The notes: a model not told the origin generated them from the letters alone. A stretch of 13,111 nucleotides of DNA from an uncultured Clostridia bacterium (GCA_934167435.1 CAKPKZ010000033.1:1-13111), one strand, 5' to 3'; positions 1-7,399 are shown, numbered from the stretch's first letter. A program made the numbers and translations.

Positions 1-710
1 ACTTTTTGATGATTTCTTTGAATAGTACAATCTCTTTCTCCTAAATGAATTACATTTCCATGTTCATCTGCTACTATTTGAATTTCGACATGTCTTGGAT
101 TTTCAATAAATTTTTCTATATATATTTCATCATCATTAAATGAATTTTTTGCCTCTTGTTTTACTACTTCATATTCTTTTTCCAATTCTTCTGCTGTATT
201 TGCAACTCTAATGCCTTTTCCACCGCCTCCTGCTGCTGCTTTTAATATAATTGGGTAACCTATTTTTTCTGCTATTTCTAATGCATCTTTTAATCCTTTT
301 ACACTTCCATCTGAACCAGGTATAACAGGTACTCCTGCTTTTTTCATCATCTCTTTTGCATTTGATTTATTTCCTAATAAATCAATAACTTCTGACTTTG
401 GTCCAATAAATTTTATATTTGACTCTTCGCATATTTGAGCAAATTTTGAATTTTCAGATAAAAAGCCAAAACCTGGATGAATGCTATCAGCTTTTGTTAT
501 GTATGCTGCTTGTATAATATTTTTTATATTTAAGTAGCTCTTATTAGCTTGAGCTGGTCCAATACAAATAGCTTCATCCGCCAAGCGAGTGTGTAATGCA
601 TCTTTATCTATTTCTGAATAAACTGCAACTGTTTTTATATTCATTTCTTTACATGCCCTTATAATACGAACTGCAATTTCACCACGATTTGCAATTAATA
701 TTTTATTCAT
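1..710 (-). CDS. accC: Biotin carboxylase subunit of acetyl-CoA carboxylase (partial, 3' end cut by window)
   Basis: AccC carboxylates the biotin carried by AccB, using ATP and bicarbonate, in the first half-reaction of malonyl-CoA synthesis in the cytoplasm. The visible 236 residues begin MNKILIANRGEIAVRIIRA, the typical biotin carboxylase N-terminus. They continue with SIHPGFGFLSEN near residues 76-87, the glycine-rich ATP-grasp loop GGGGKG at about 161-166, and GERDCTIQRNHQK just before the window edge. The family is about 445-450 residues, so roughly the C-terminal half is missing. The ATG at 710 has a good ribosome binding site (AGAGGTG) just upstream. It lies 38 nt after fabZ and is the last visible gene of the fab/acc operon; accD and accA may follow outside. 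The motif usually written QRRHQK has Asn in place of the second Arg; this position varies in the family. Identification is secure. Confidence 0.96.
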   Translation of the reverse strand, partial: MNKILIANRGEIAVRIIRACKEMNIKTVAVYSEIDKDALHTRLADEAICIGPAQANKSYLNIKNIIQAAYITKADSIHPGFGFLSENSKFAQICEESNIKFIGPKSEVIDLLGNKSNAKEMMKKAGVPVIPGSDGSVKGLKDALEIAEKIGYPIILKAAAGGGGKGIRVANTAEELEKEYEVVKQEAKNSFNDDEIYIEKFIENPRHVEIQIVADEHGNVIHLGERDCTIQRNHQK

Positions 711-748
711 TTATTTTCACCTCTTTCAACTTTTAATTTTAAATAGAC

Positions 749-1171
749 TTAAACCAAAGCAAATGTCAATTCACCTTTAGCTACAATTTTTTCATCAACT
801 GTTGCTATTGCTTCTCCTACACCAATTGGTCCTTTTCTTTTTATAATTTTCACTTCTAATTTTAATCTATCTCCTGGTACAACTTTTCTTTTAAATTTCA
901 TTTTATCAATCCCTCCGAATAAAGCATTTTTTCCTTTATTCTCTTCCATTGAAAGAATTGCTACTGCTCCTGTTTGTGCTAAGCTTTCTACAATTAATAC
1001 TCCTGGCATAATTGGATTACCTGGAAAATGACCTTTAAAATACCATTCTTGCTCATTTACATTTTTATATGCTATTGCTGATTCTCCTGGTACATATTCT
1101 CCTACCTCATCAATCATTAAAAATGGATCTCTTTGTGGAATAATATTTTTGATTTCTTCTTTATTTAGCAT
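749..1171 (-). CDS. fabZ: 3-hydroxyacyl-ACP dehydratase FabZ
   Basis: FabZ dehydrates 3-hydroxyacyl-ACP to trans-2-enoyl-ACP in each round of type II fatty acid synthesis. The 140-residue length is normal for this single hot-dog-fold enzyme. The N-terminus carries the typical IIPQRDPFLMID motif (residues 10-21). The catalytic block GHFPGNPIMPGVLIVESLAQ (47-66) supplies the active-site His48 and Glu62. The start is fixed by a TAATG junction: the accB stop codon and the fabZ ATG share one base, implying translational coupling, and the AAGGTG ribosome binding site lies inside accB. FabA-type isomerisation cannot be excluded from sequence alone, but the IPQRDPFLMID and PGVLIVE blocks fit FabZ. 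Confidence 0.97.
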   Translation of the reverse strand: MLNKEEIKNIIPQRDPFLMIDEVGEYVPGESAIAYKNVNEQEWYFKGHFPGNPIMPGVLIVESLAQTGAVAILSMEENKGKNALFGGIDKMKFKRKVVPGDRLKLEVKIIKRKGPIGVGEAIATVDEKIVAKGELTFALV

Positions 1172-1611
1172 TAATTTTCACCTTCTATTCTAAGTAATGG
1201 TGTTCCATATTCTACTGCCTCACCATCTTTTACTAAAATTTCTGTAACCTTGCCTGTGTATTCTGATTCAATCTCATTCATTAATTTCATAGCTTCAATA
1301 ATGCAAAGTACATCGCCTTTTTTTACTTCTTTTCCAATTTCAATATAAGGTTCTGCTGTAGGAGAAGGTTTTAAATAGAAAGTCCCAACCATTGGTGATT
1401 TTATTATATTTCCTTTTTTCTCATTTTTATCTTCTTTTATTTGATTTTCAATAGTATTATTTTCTACTATTGGAGTGTTTTGAATTATTTTTTCTTGCAT
1501 TTTATCTTTTTTCATACTAATTTTAGTACCATCTGGAAATTCAATATCAATTGCTGTTAATTTAGAATTTCCCATCTCTTCTATTAATTGTTTTATTTTT
1601 TCATATTCCAT
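1171..1611 (-). CDS. accB: Biotin carboxyl carrier protein of acetyl-CoA carboxylase
   Basis: AccB carries the biotin arm that shuttles carboxyl groups from AccC to the carboxyltransferase. The N-terminal 35 residues form the usual helix plus short strand region. A charged Asn/Lys/Glu-rich linker follows (about 36-68), then a biotinyl/lipoyl domain from about residue 70. The biotin attachment motif is EAMKLMNEIE, with the biotinylated lysine at K109, and SPMVGTFYLKPSP (72-84) is the conserved domain entry. The length of 146 residues is normal. The ATG follows the fabF stop directly (TAGATG), and its GGGAGG ribosome binding site is in the last codons of fabF, so translation is probably coupled. 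The biotin ligase that would modify K109 is encoded in the same operon, upstream of fabD. Confidence 0.96.
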   Translation of the reverse strand: MEYEKIKQLIEEMGNSKLTAIDIEFPDGTKISMKKDKMQEKIIQNTPIVENNTIENQIKEDKNEKKGNIIKSPMVGTFYLKPSPTAEPYIEIGKEVKKGDVLCIIEAMKLMNEIESEYTGKVTEILVKDGEAVEYGTPLLRIEGEN

Positions 1612-2853
1612 CTATTTTTCCTCCCATTTTTTTAGGATAATACTAGAATTGTGTCCTCCAAATCCAAGTGAATTTGACATAACAATATTTAATTTAGTTT
1701 TTCTTGATTCATTTGGAACAATGTCTAAATCACATTCCTCATCTTTTTCTTTATAATTTATTGTTGGCGGTACTAACTCATTTTCTATTGCTTTTACGCA
1801 AAAAATTGCTTCTACTGCTCCTGCAGCTCCTAAAAGGTGTCCTATATTTCCTTTTGTAGAACTTACCATTACTTTTTTACTTGACTCACCCAATGCTGTT
1901 TTTATAGCCATTGTTTCTGTTAAATCATTTAAATGTGTTGATGTTCCATGTGCATTTATATAATCTATATCTTCTGGTTTTATCTTTGCATCTTTTATCG
2001 CTCTTATCATTGCATTTGCTCCACCTTCTCCATCAGGGCATGGAGATGTTATATGGTAAGCATCTGAAGTTGAGCCAAATCCAATAACTTCTGCATATAT
2101 TTTAGCATTTCTTTTTTTTGCATGTTCTAATTCTTCTAATACTAGTATTCCGCTTCCTTCTCCCATAACAAATCCGCTTCTTTCTTTGTCAAATGGAATA
2201 CTTGCTCTATTTTTATCTGTAGATGTACATAGTGCCTTCATATTTTCAAAACCTGCTATTCCAACAGGACATATAGAAGCCTCTGTGCCTCCTGCTACAA
2301 CAATATCTTCATATCCATGTTTTATTGTTTTATACCCTTCTCCTATCGCATGTGTTGAAGAACTACAAGCTGTAACAATCGACATAGATTCACCTTTAAA
2401 TCCAAATTCTATTGAAATATTTCCAGCTGGCATATTAGCTATTGCCATTGGTATAAACATAGGCGATACTCTATTATTTCCTTTTTCGTAATTAATTTCA
2501 CATTGATTTTGAATTGTTATTAATCCACCAATTCCTGTACTCACAAAAATGCCTACTTTTTTAAAATCTGTATTTTCTGAAGTTATTCCACTATTTTTTA
2601 CTGCTTCTCTTGCAGCTATTAGTGCAAACTGTGAAGATCTATCTAATCTTTTGGCTTGTTTTGGTTCGAAGTAATCTAAAGGATTATAATCTTTTACTTC
2701 TGCACATAAACTTGTTTTAAAGTTGCTACTATCAAATAATGAAATATTATCGATTCCACATTCTTTATTTTCTATTCCTTTCCATGTTTCATTTACATTA
2801 TTTCCTATTGGAGTAATTGCTCCTAGTCCTGTTATAACTACTCTTCTTTCCAT
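1612..2853 (-). CDS. fabF: 3-oxoacyl-ACP synthase II (KAS II)
   Basis: FabF elongates acyl-ACP by decarboxylative condensation with malonyl-ACP. The 413-residue protein has the full thiolase-fold layout. It starts RRVVITGLGAITPIG, places the nucleophile in VTACSSSTHAIG (C163), and supplies the two histidines in NAHGTST (H302) and in KGNIGHLLGAAG (H339, with K334 just before it). The glycine-rich end SNSLGFGGHNSS (393-404) is also typical. The Cys-His-His triad is that of FabF/FabB enzymes, not of the initiating FabH (Cys-His-Asn). The start at 2853 lies 13 nt after fabG and has a GGAGAG ribosome binding site that overlaps the end of fabG. The protein appears intact and ordinary; the FabF rather than FabB name rests on length, motifs and operon context. 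Confidence 0.97.
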   Translation of the reverse strand: MERRVVITGLGAITPIGNNVNETWKGIENKECGIDNISLFDSSNFKTSLCAEVKDYNPLDYFEPKQAKRLDRSSQFALIAAREAVKNSGITSENTDFKKVGIFVSTGIGGLITIQNQCEINYEKGNNRVSPMFIPMAIANMPAGNISIEFGFKGESMSIVTACSSSTHAIGEGYKTIKHGYEDIVVAGGTEASICPVGIAGFENMKALCTSTDKNRASIPFDKERSGFVMGEGSGILVLEELEHAKKRNAKIYAEVIGFGSTSDAYHITSPCPDGEGGANAMIRAIKDAKIKPEDIDYINAHGTSTHLNDLTETMAIKTALGESSKKVMVSSTKGNIGHLLGAAGAVEAIFCVKAIENELVPPTINYKEKDEECDLDIVPNESRKTKLNIVMSNSLGFGGHNSSIILKKWEEK

Positions 2854-2866
2854 TTTTCATCTCTCC

Positions 2867-3601
2867 TTACATTAACATTCCACCATCAATATGAATTACT
2901 TGACCTGTAATATATGAGCTATCACTAGATGCTAAAAATTTAACAACATTTGCAACATCTTGTGGAGTCCCCATCCTTTTTAGAGGAATTTTTTTTGCAA
3001 TTTCTTCTTTAATATCTTCTTTTAATACAGCTGTCATTTGTGTCTCAATAAATCCTGGTGCTACTGCATTAACAGTAATATTTCTTGAAGCTACTTCTTT
3101 TGCTAAACTTTTTGTAAATCCTATAATTCCCGCTTTTGATGCTGCATAATTTGTTTGACCTGCGTTTCCTGATATTCCTACAACTGATGATATATTTATT
3201 ATTCTTCCATTTCTTGCTTTCATCATATAACTAATTACATTTTTAGTCACATTAAATGTGCCTACTAAATTTGTATCTATAACCTGTTTAAAATCTTCTT
3301 CTTTCATTCTCATTAACAATGTGTCTCTTGTAATTCCTGCATTATTTACTAATACATCTATGTTTCCAAATCCTTCTACAATTTGTTTTACAAATTTTTC
3401 GCAATCCTCAAATTTAGTTACATCCCCTTGAACCGCAAAACACTTTACATTATTTGCTTCTATTTCTCTTTTAGTATTTTTTAAGTCATCATTTTCTGTT
3501 CTATAATTGATTGCAATATCATATCCCTCTTTTGCAAGTGTTAAGGCTATTTGCTTTCCAATTCCTCTTGTTCCACCTGTAATTAATGCTAGTTTACTCA
3601 T
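2867..3601 (-). CDS. fabG: 3-oxoacyl-ACP reductase FabG
   Basis: FabG reduces 3-oxoacyl-ACP to 3-hydroxyacyl-ACP with NADPH. This is a classical 244-residue short-chain dehydrogenase. It has the TGGTRGIG cofactor loop at 8-15, the NNAG motif at 86-89, catalytic Ser139 in INISSVVG, and the Tyr152/Lys156 pair in NYAASKAG. NVAPGF-type sequence appears as NAVAPGFIETQMT (178-190), followed by the C-terminal IDGGMLM. The start at 3601 is supported by a very strong GGAGGA ribosome binding site at 3608-3613. That site lies inside the last codons of the frame-restored fabD, whose stop would fall at 3605-3607. This spacing supports the view that fabD originally ended there. The gene looks intact. Confidence 0.97.
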   Translation of the reverse strand: MSKLALITGGTRGIGKQIALTLAKEGYDIAINYRTENDDLKNTKREIEANNVKCFAVQGDVTKFEDCEKFVKQIVEGFGNIDVLVNNAGITRDTLLMRMKEEDFKQVIDTNLVGTFNVTKNVISYMMKARNGRIINISSVVGISGNAGQTNYAASKAGIIGFTKSLAKEVASRNITVNAVAPGFIETQMTAVLKEDIKEEIAKKIPLKRMGTPQDVANVVKFLASSDSSYITGQVIHIDGGMLM

Positions 3602-3604
3602 TTC

Positions 3605-3718
3605 TTATCCTCCATATTCTTTTAATACAGTTTGCAAACTACAAACATTATTAATATTTAATATTTTTATCTCTTTATTTGTCGGTACTCTTTTTACAAA
3701 TCCTGATAATGTTTTTCC
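3605..3718 (-). other. Out-of-frame C-terminal coding segment of fabD
   Basis: These 114 bases read as 37 codons plus a TAA stop in the -1 frame relative to the upstream part of fabD. They encode GKTLSGFVKRVPTNKE and onward, ending LKEYGG. This is the expected continuation of EIGP in malonyl transacylases (EIGPGKTLSGF). The segment ends 3 nt before the fabG start and contains its ribosome binding site. The extra base is the G at plus-strand position 3719, or an equivalent insertion beside it. Confidence 0.88.
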
Positions 3719-4541
3719 GAGGTCCTATTTCTATAAATGTATCTATTCCATTATTTAACATATTTTGAATTGTTTTTGTAAATTTAACTGGATTTATAAT
3801 ATGACGAGCTAAAATATCTTTTACATCATCTGTGTCTTTGTACATTTCACCATCTATATTTTTAATTACTTTTGCTTCAAACTTATGAATAGTAATATTT
3901 TCAAGTTCTTTTCTTAAAGCTTTTGAACTTTCTATCAATTTTTCAGTATGAAATGGCCCTGCTGTTTTTAAAATTCTTACTTTTTTGGCTCCCATTTCTC
4001 TTGCAATTTTTTCTGCTTCGATAATTGCTTCTTTCTCTCCAGAAATTACAACTTGACCTACTGAATTATAATTTGCAGGAACTACAAAACCAGATTTTAC
4101 TTTTTTGCAAACATCTTCCACTTCATTATCAGTCAACCCCATAATTGCAGCCATTTGCCATTCTCCACTAGGAAGCAAATTTTGCATATATTCTCCTCGC
4201 TTTTGGACAATTTTTATTCCATCTTCAAACATAAGTGCTTTACTATTGATTAGTGCTGTATATTCACCTAAACTCAATCCTGCTGACATATTAGCTGTTA
4301 TATTATTATCTTTTAAAATTTCTAATATTGCTAGACTCTCTGTAATTATTGAAAGTTGTGTATATTTTGTTTCATTTAATATATCTTCTGGTCCTTCAAA
4401 TGATATTTTTGCAATGTCTATTCCTGTTATATTTTTAACTTGATTATATATTTTTCTTGCCTCTTCATATTCTTCATATATATCTTTTCCCATTCCAACA
4501 CTTTGAGATCCTTGACCAGGAAATAAAAATCCTATATTCAT
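3675..4541 (-). CDS. fabD: Malonyl-CoA:ACP transacylase, C-terminus disrupted by a frameshift
   Basis: FabD transfers malonyl from CoA to ACP, supplying the extender unit to FabF. The 288 residues as read begin with FLFPGQGSQSVGMGKD (oxyanion Q10). The nucleophile elbow is GLSLGEYTAL (S90; Leu replaces the His of the more common GHSLG). R115 lies in QKRGEYMQ, and H198 in GPFHTEKL. The reading goes wrong after FIEIGP (residue 274): it continues RKNIIRICKKSTDK and stops at 3675. Skipping one base near 3719 restores GKTLSGFVKR and runs to a stop at 3605-3607, for a total of 311 residues, the usual family length. The start overlaps the birA stop by 4 nt (ATGA), implying coupling. As read, the protein lacks its last 37 native residues. 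A sequencing or assembly error and a real mutation cannot be told apart here. Confidence 0.93.
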   Translation of the reverse strand: MNIGFLFPGQGSQSVGMGKDIYEEYEEARKIYNQVKNITGIDIAKISFEGPEDILNETKYTQLSIITESLAILEILKDNNITANMSAGLSLGEYTALINSKALMFEDGIKIVQKRGEYMQNLLPSGEWQMAAIMGLTDNEVEDVCKKVKSGFVVPANYNSVGQVVISGEKEAIIEAEKIAREMGAKKVRILKTAGPFHTEKLIESSKALRKELENITIHKFEAKVIKNIDGEMYKDTDDVKDILARHIINPVKFTKTIQNMLNNGIDTFIEIGPRKNIIRICKKSTDK

Positions 4542-5122
4542 TTTTTTATAACTCCTCTCATTTCTATTTCTTTTTCAAATTGATTACAAAACTCTACTAT
4601 GAATTTTTTTGTATCTACATCTATTCCAAATTCTTTTTTTATAGATGTCGCTATATTTTTTATATCATCTGTAAATTTTTCCTTTTTAGTATTAATTCCA
4701 ATTCCAACTACTAAGTATTTAACTTTTTCATTAACAATCTTAGTTTGAGTTAAAATTCCACCTATCTTTTTATTATTAAATGTAATATCATTTGGCTCTT
4801 TAATATTTAAATTAATTCCATATTGATTCTTAAAAATATCAACAATTATATTTGCAATTTTTATCGTAATTTCTTCTAATTTTTGAACATTACAATTTGT
4901 TCTTATAAAAAATGAAAATGCTATATTGTTTGCTTCATCTGTATGCCAGACTCTTCCATGTGTTCCAATTCCTTTATCTTGAATATCTGCAAATACTAAA
5001 GTACCATCTGGAGTATTATTGTTTTCTATTAGTCTCCAAATTTCATTTTGTGTTGAATCTATTTTATTATAAAAAATACTATTTCTTCCTAAAAATTTAG
5101 TCTTTAAGTTTTCTAATTGCAT
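4538..5122 (-). CDS. birA: Biotin--[acetyl-CoA-carboxylase] ligase, catalytic domain only
   Basis: This enzyme makes biotinyl-AMP and transfers biotin to a lysine of a carrier protein, here most likely K109 of the AccB encoded in the same operon. The 194 residues fit the BPL/LplA catalytic fold. They include IDSTQNE (21-27), DGTLVFADIQDKGIGTHGRVW (39-59), KEPNDI with the active lysine K108, NKKIGGILTQT (117-127) and VVGIGINT (138-145). There is no N-terminal helix-turn-helix, so it is not a DNA-binding repressor, and the usual C-terminal SH3-like domain is also missing. The GRGRRGR loop of E. coli BirA appears as GIGTHGR, with the position of Arg118 occupied by Thr54. It overlaps the upstream synthetase gene by 26 nt and fabD by 4 nt. 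A lipoate ligase is a less likely alternative, given the accB context. Confidence 0.88.
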   Translation of the reverse strand: MQLENLKTKFLGRNSIFYNKIDSTQNEIWRLIENNNTPDGTLVFADIQDKGIGTHGRVWHTDEANNIAFSFFIRTNCNVQKLEEITIKIANIIVDIFKNQYGINLNIKEPNDITFNNKKIGGILTQTKIVNEKVKYLVVGIGINTKKEKFTDDIKNIATSIKKEFGIDVDTKKFIVEFCNQFEKEIEMRGVIKK

Positions 5123-6815
5123 CTAAATTTTCCTGCCTTTTTATTTTATTTGTTGTTGTTTTAATTAATGGTTCTTCTGTTAGTAGCATTCCTCTTATTG
5201 CTTTATATGATGGCATAGTTTGGTTGACTTCTTTAATTTTCTTTGACAAGACTTTATATATTTCTTCATCTTTTTCAACTTTATAGACATCTTTTATAAT
5301 ATCTCTATCAAATACTATCTTTACATTTATTTTTATATTGTTCTCATCATTTGATTGTATTTTTCCAAAGATAAACGACTCTTTTATTCCTTCTATTTTA
5401 TTAACTAAATTTTCCATTTCTTCTGGGAATATGTTTTTGCCATTTTTTAATACTATTACACTTTTCTTTCTACCACTTATAAATATATATCCTTCTTCAT
5501 CTATTTTAGCTAAATCTCCTGTATAGAACCATCCATCTTGCAATGATTTTTTATTTACTTTTTCATTTTCATAATATCCTAGCATTACACTTGAACCTCT
5601 AACTACCAATTCTCCAATTCCATCATCATTTACATCTACAAGTTTTGCTTCTACACTTGGAACTGTTTTTCCAATTGATCCTAACTTATAATTTTTATTT
5701 GTCCCAACTGCCACAACAGGAGAAGTTTCAGTTAAGCCATACCCTTGTACTAAGTTTAGTCCTAATAATCTATATTTTTCTTCTATTGTTTTATCTAAGG
5801 ATGCAGCACCACTTATCAATAGTTTTATTTTTCCACCTAGCATATCATGTATTTTTTTAAATGCTTCTTTCCTTTCTTTCATAGATGAATTTTTATATTT
5901 TTCTTCATTTTTTAATATTTCCTCAAGTTTTCCTTGCTTTTCTAGTTTTTTCCTAATCATCATGAAAATTCGTTCATATATACCTGGTACACACGCCATG
6001 ACTGTTACATGATATTCATTTAAATTTTCTACTATATGTCTTAGTCCATCACAAAATACTGTTTCTGCTCCTTTATATAGTGAAAATAGAAATCCTACTG
6101 TACATTCAAATACATGGTGTATTGGTAAAATAGAAAGAAAAACATCGTCTTGAGTTACGTCTAAAACGCTTCCAATATCCATTAAATTTGTGCAAATATT
6201 TTCATGTGAAAGCGCTACTACTTTAGACCTAGATGTAGTTCCTGATGTAAATAGCATAATTCCCATTTCTTTTGGATTGATTTTTACATTTAAAAACTCA
6301 TTATTTCCTTCTTCTATTAGTTTCTTACCTTCTCGTATTAGTTCTTTTTGTGAATATATTCCTTCTCCATTTTCATCATTATCCATAGAAATCAAATGTT
6401 TTAACTTATTTTTCTCACTAAGCCTAATATTTTGAATTATCTCTGAATATTTTTTTGTATAAAATATTGCTTCTATATCAGACCTTTCTATCAATAGTTC
6501 TAGCTCATTTGCAGGTAGTGATTTATCTAATGGAACAACAATTCCTGTTCCACATACAATTGATAAATATGCTATTTCCCATTCATATCTATTTTCTCCA
6601 ATAACTGCAATTCTTTTTCCTTTTAGCCCTAAATCTATTAGTGCTGTTCCTAAAGCATTTATCATATCTCGTACTTCTTTATGGGTATAAGTTTGATATT
6701 TTCCTTCTTCTACTTTAATTTTATATGCTGGTCTTTCTGCATATAATTTTCCCGTTTTGTTTAACATATCTTTTAAATCTTTAATTTCTAAATAATCATA
6801 TATTCTTTTATTCAT
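5097..6815 (-). CDS. AMP-forming long-chain acyl-CoA synthetase family protein
   Basis: This adenylate-forming (ANL) enzyme probably activates a fatty acid to acyl-AMP and then to acyl-CoA. The 572 residues show the family motifs in order: P-loop LFTSGTTSRSK (188-198), IHHVFE (232-237), VQGYGLTETSP (356-366), GWFYTGDLAKIDEEGYIFISGRKK (428-451, with D434 and R449) and the C-terminal catalytic lysine in NKIKR (K557). A block of about 40 charged residues (285-325) resembles the insertion of long-chain synthetases. It is the first gene of the fatty-acid operon, with an AGGAG ribosome binding site 5 nt before the ATG. Its position suggests use of exogenous or recycled fatty acids alongside synthesis. 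Acyl-ACP synthetase activity is a possible alternative; substrate chain length cannot be read from the sequence. fadD-like, but I do not assign a symbol. Confidence 0.9.
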   Translation of the reverse strand: MNKRIYDYLEIKDLKDMLNKTGKLYAERPAYKIKVEEGKYQTYTHKEVRDMINALGTALIDLGLKGKRIAVIGENRYEWEIAYLSIVCGTGIVVPLDKSLPANELELLIERSDIEAIFYTKKYSEIIQNIRLSEKNKLKHLISMDNDENGEGIYSQKELIREGKKLIEEGNNEFLNVKINPKEMGIMLFTSGTTSRSKVVALSHENICTNLMDIGSVLDVTQDDVFLSILPIHHVFECTVGFLFSLYKGAETVFCDGLRHIVENLNEYHVTVMACVPGIYERIFMMIRKKLEKQGKLEEILKNEEKYKNSSMKERKEAFKKIHDMLGGKIKLLISGAASLDKTIEEKYRLLGLNLVQGYGLTETSPVVAVGTNKNYKLGSIGKTVPSVEAKLVDVNDDGIGELVVRGSSVMLGYYENEKVNKKSLQDGWFYTGDLAKIDEEGYIFISGRKKSVIVLKNGKNIFPEEMENLVNKIEGIKESFIFGKIQSNDENNIKINVKIVFDRDIIKDVYKVEKDEEIYKVLSKKIKEVNQTMPSYKAIRGMLLTEEPLIKTTTNKIKRQENLDAIRKLKD

Positions 6816-6876
6816 TTTTTCTCCTATTTTTTAAAATTTTGTATCATCTTTATATCGCAATAACAAGTTAATGTCT

Positions 6877-6898
6877 TTATACTGGTAAGTCAGTATAA
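6877..6898. promoter_or_regulatory. 22-bp interrupted palindrome, candidate operator of the fatty-acid operon
   Basis: Two perfect 8-bp arms, TTATACTG and CAGTATAA, flank a 6-nt spacer (GTAAGT on the plus strand). The site lies 62 nt upstream of the synthetase start codon and covers the putative -10 box. A dimeric repressor bound here would block transcription. I do not recognise it as a known FapR, FabT or FadR site, so the regulator is unknown. Confidence 0.45.
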
Positions 6899-6920
6899 TC
6901 TGTTTTCAGTACTTTGAGAA
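6892..6920 (-). promoter_or_regulatory. Putative sigma-A-type promoter of the fatty-acid operon
   Basis: On the minus strand, TTCTCA (6915-6920) and TATACT (6892-6897) are separated by 17 nt. The -10 box matches the consensus at five of six positions, the -35 box at four. The leader to the synthetase ATG would be about 70 nt. The -10 box lies inside the interrupted palindrome at 6877-6898. Confidence 0.42.
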
Positions 6921-6967
6921 ATATATATTTTTTAAATCACTTATTAACTGAACACTTAGTCTAAATA

Positions 6968-7005
6968 CAAAAAAATAGTTAACTACTTATTTGTAATTAA
7001 CTATT
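6968..7005 (-). terminator. Rho-independent-type terminator after the cps block
   Basis: On the minus strand the arms AATAGTTAA (6997-7005) and TTAACTATT (6974-6982) are perfectly complementary. They enclose a 14-nt loop and run into seven T residues (6969-6975). The stem is AT-rich, as expected for this genome. It sits 12 nt after the last stop codon of the gene remnant and about 50 nt before the promoter of the next operon, which is the right place to end the cpsC-cpsD-cpsB transcript. Confidence 0.6.
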
Positions 7006-7017
7006 GCACTATATTAT

Positions 7018-7399
7018 CTATATCTTTTGCAATGTTTCCAACGTAATCCAAAGATTTTGAGCAATATCTCCTTTAGGAATTACATTTTGAAAAAGTTCAG
7101 CAGCTTCCTGCATGATAAGTGCATTAACATTATTGTTTTTACATTCTTTAAATAATTTGCTTTTATTTCAGGAGAAGATGTATTATCTGTTTCTTGTTTC
7201 GAAATTATAATTCTATTTTCCCTTTTAAAAAAAGGTGCATATTTATCTAGCCATATATCCTTTTCTTCTATTTGAAAGTTTTTCCTGCAGATTGATAAAA
7301 TATATAATTCAATATTGCATTTAACTTTTCACTTGACGTAAAAAAAGAATTATTATACTTGATAATAAATTCTTCTTTATTTTCTAATATTCTATTTTT
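7018..7399 (-). pseudogene. Decayed gene remnant, 5'-truncated with two frameshifts
   Basis: Three successive reading frames on the minus strand join into one protein-like sequence of about 127 residues. The first runs from 7399 through FIIKYNNSFFTSSEKLNAIL to a TAG at 7268. The second takes over near 7277 (FQIEEKDIWLDKYAPFFKRE). The third takes over near 7158 (KLFKECKNNNVNALIMQEAA) and ends at the TAG at 7018. Each junction is explained by loss of one base, possibly from short T and A runs. No in-frame start codon opens the first segment, and its 5' end overlaps the end of cpsB. I do not recognise the family. The smooth composition across junctions and the terminator just downstream argue that this was a real gene. 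A sequencing error is possible but would not explain the missing start. Confidence 0.6.

Noticed and set aside
6861..6870. TAACAAGTTA, a short interrupted palindrome in the leader of the fatty-acid operon.
   Set aside because: Arms of four bases with a 2-nt spacer are too short to support a second operator without comparative data.
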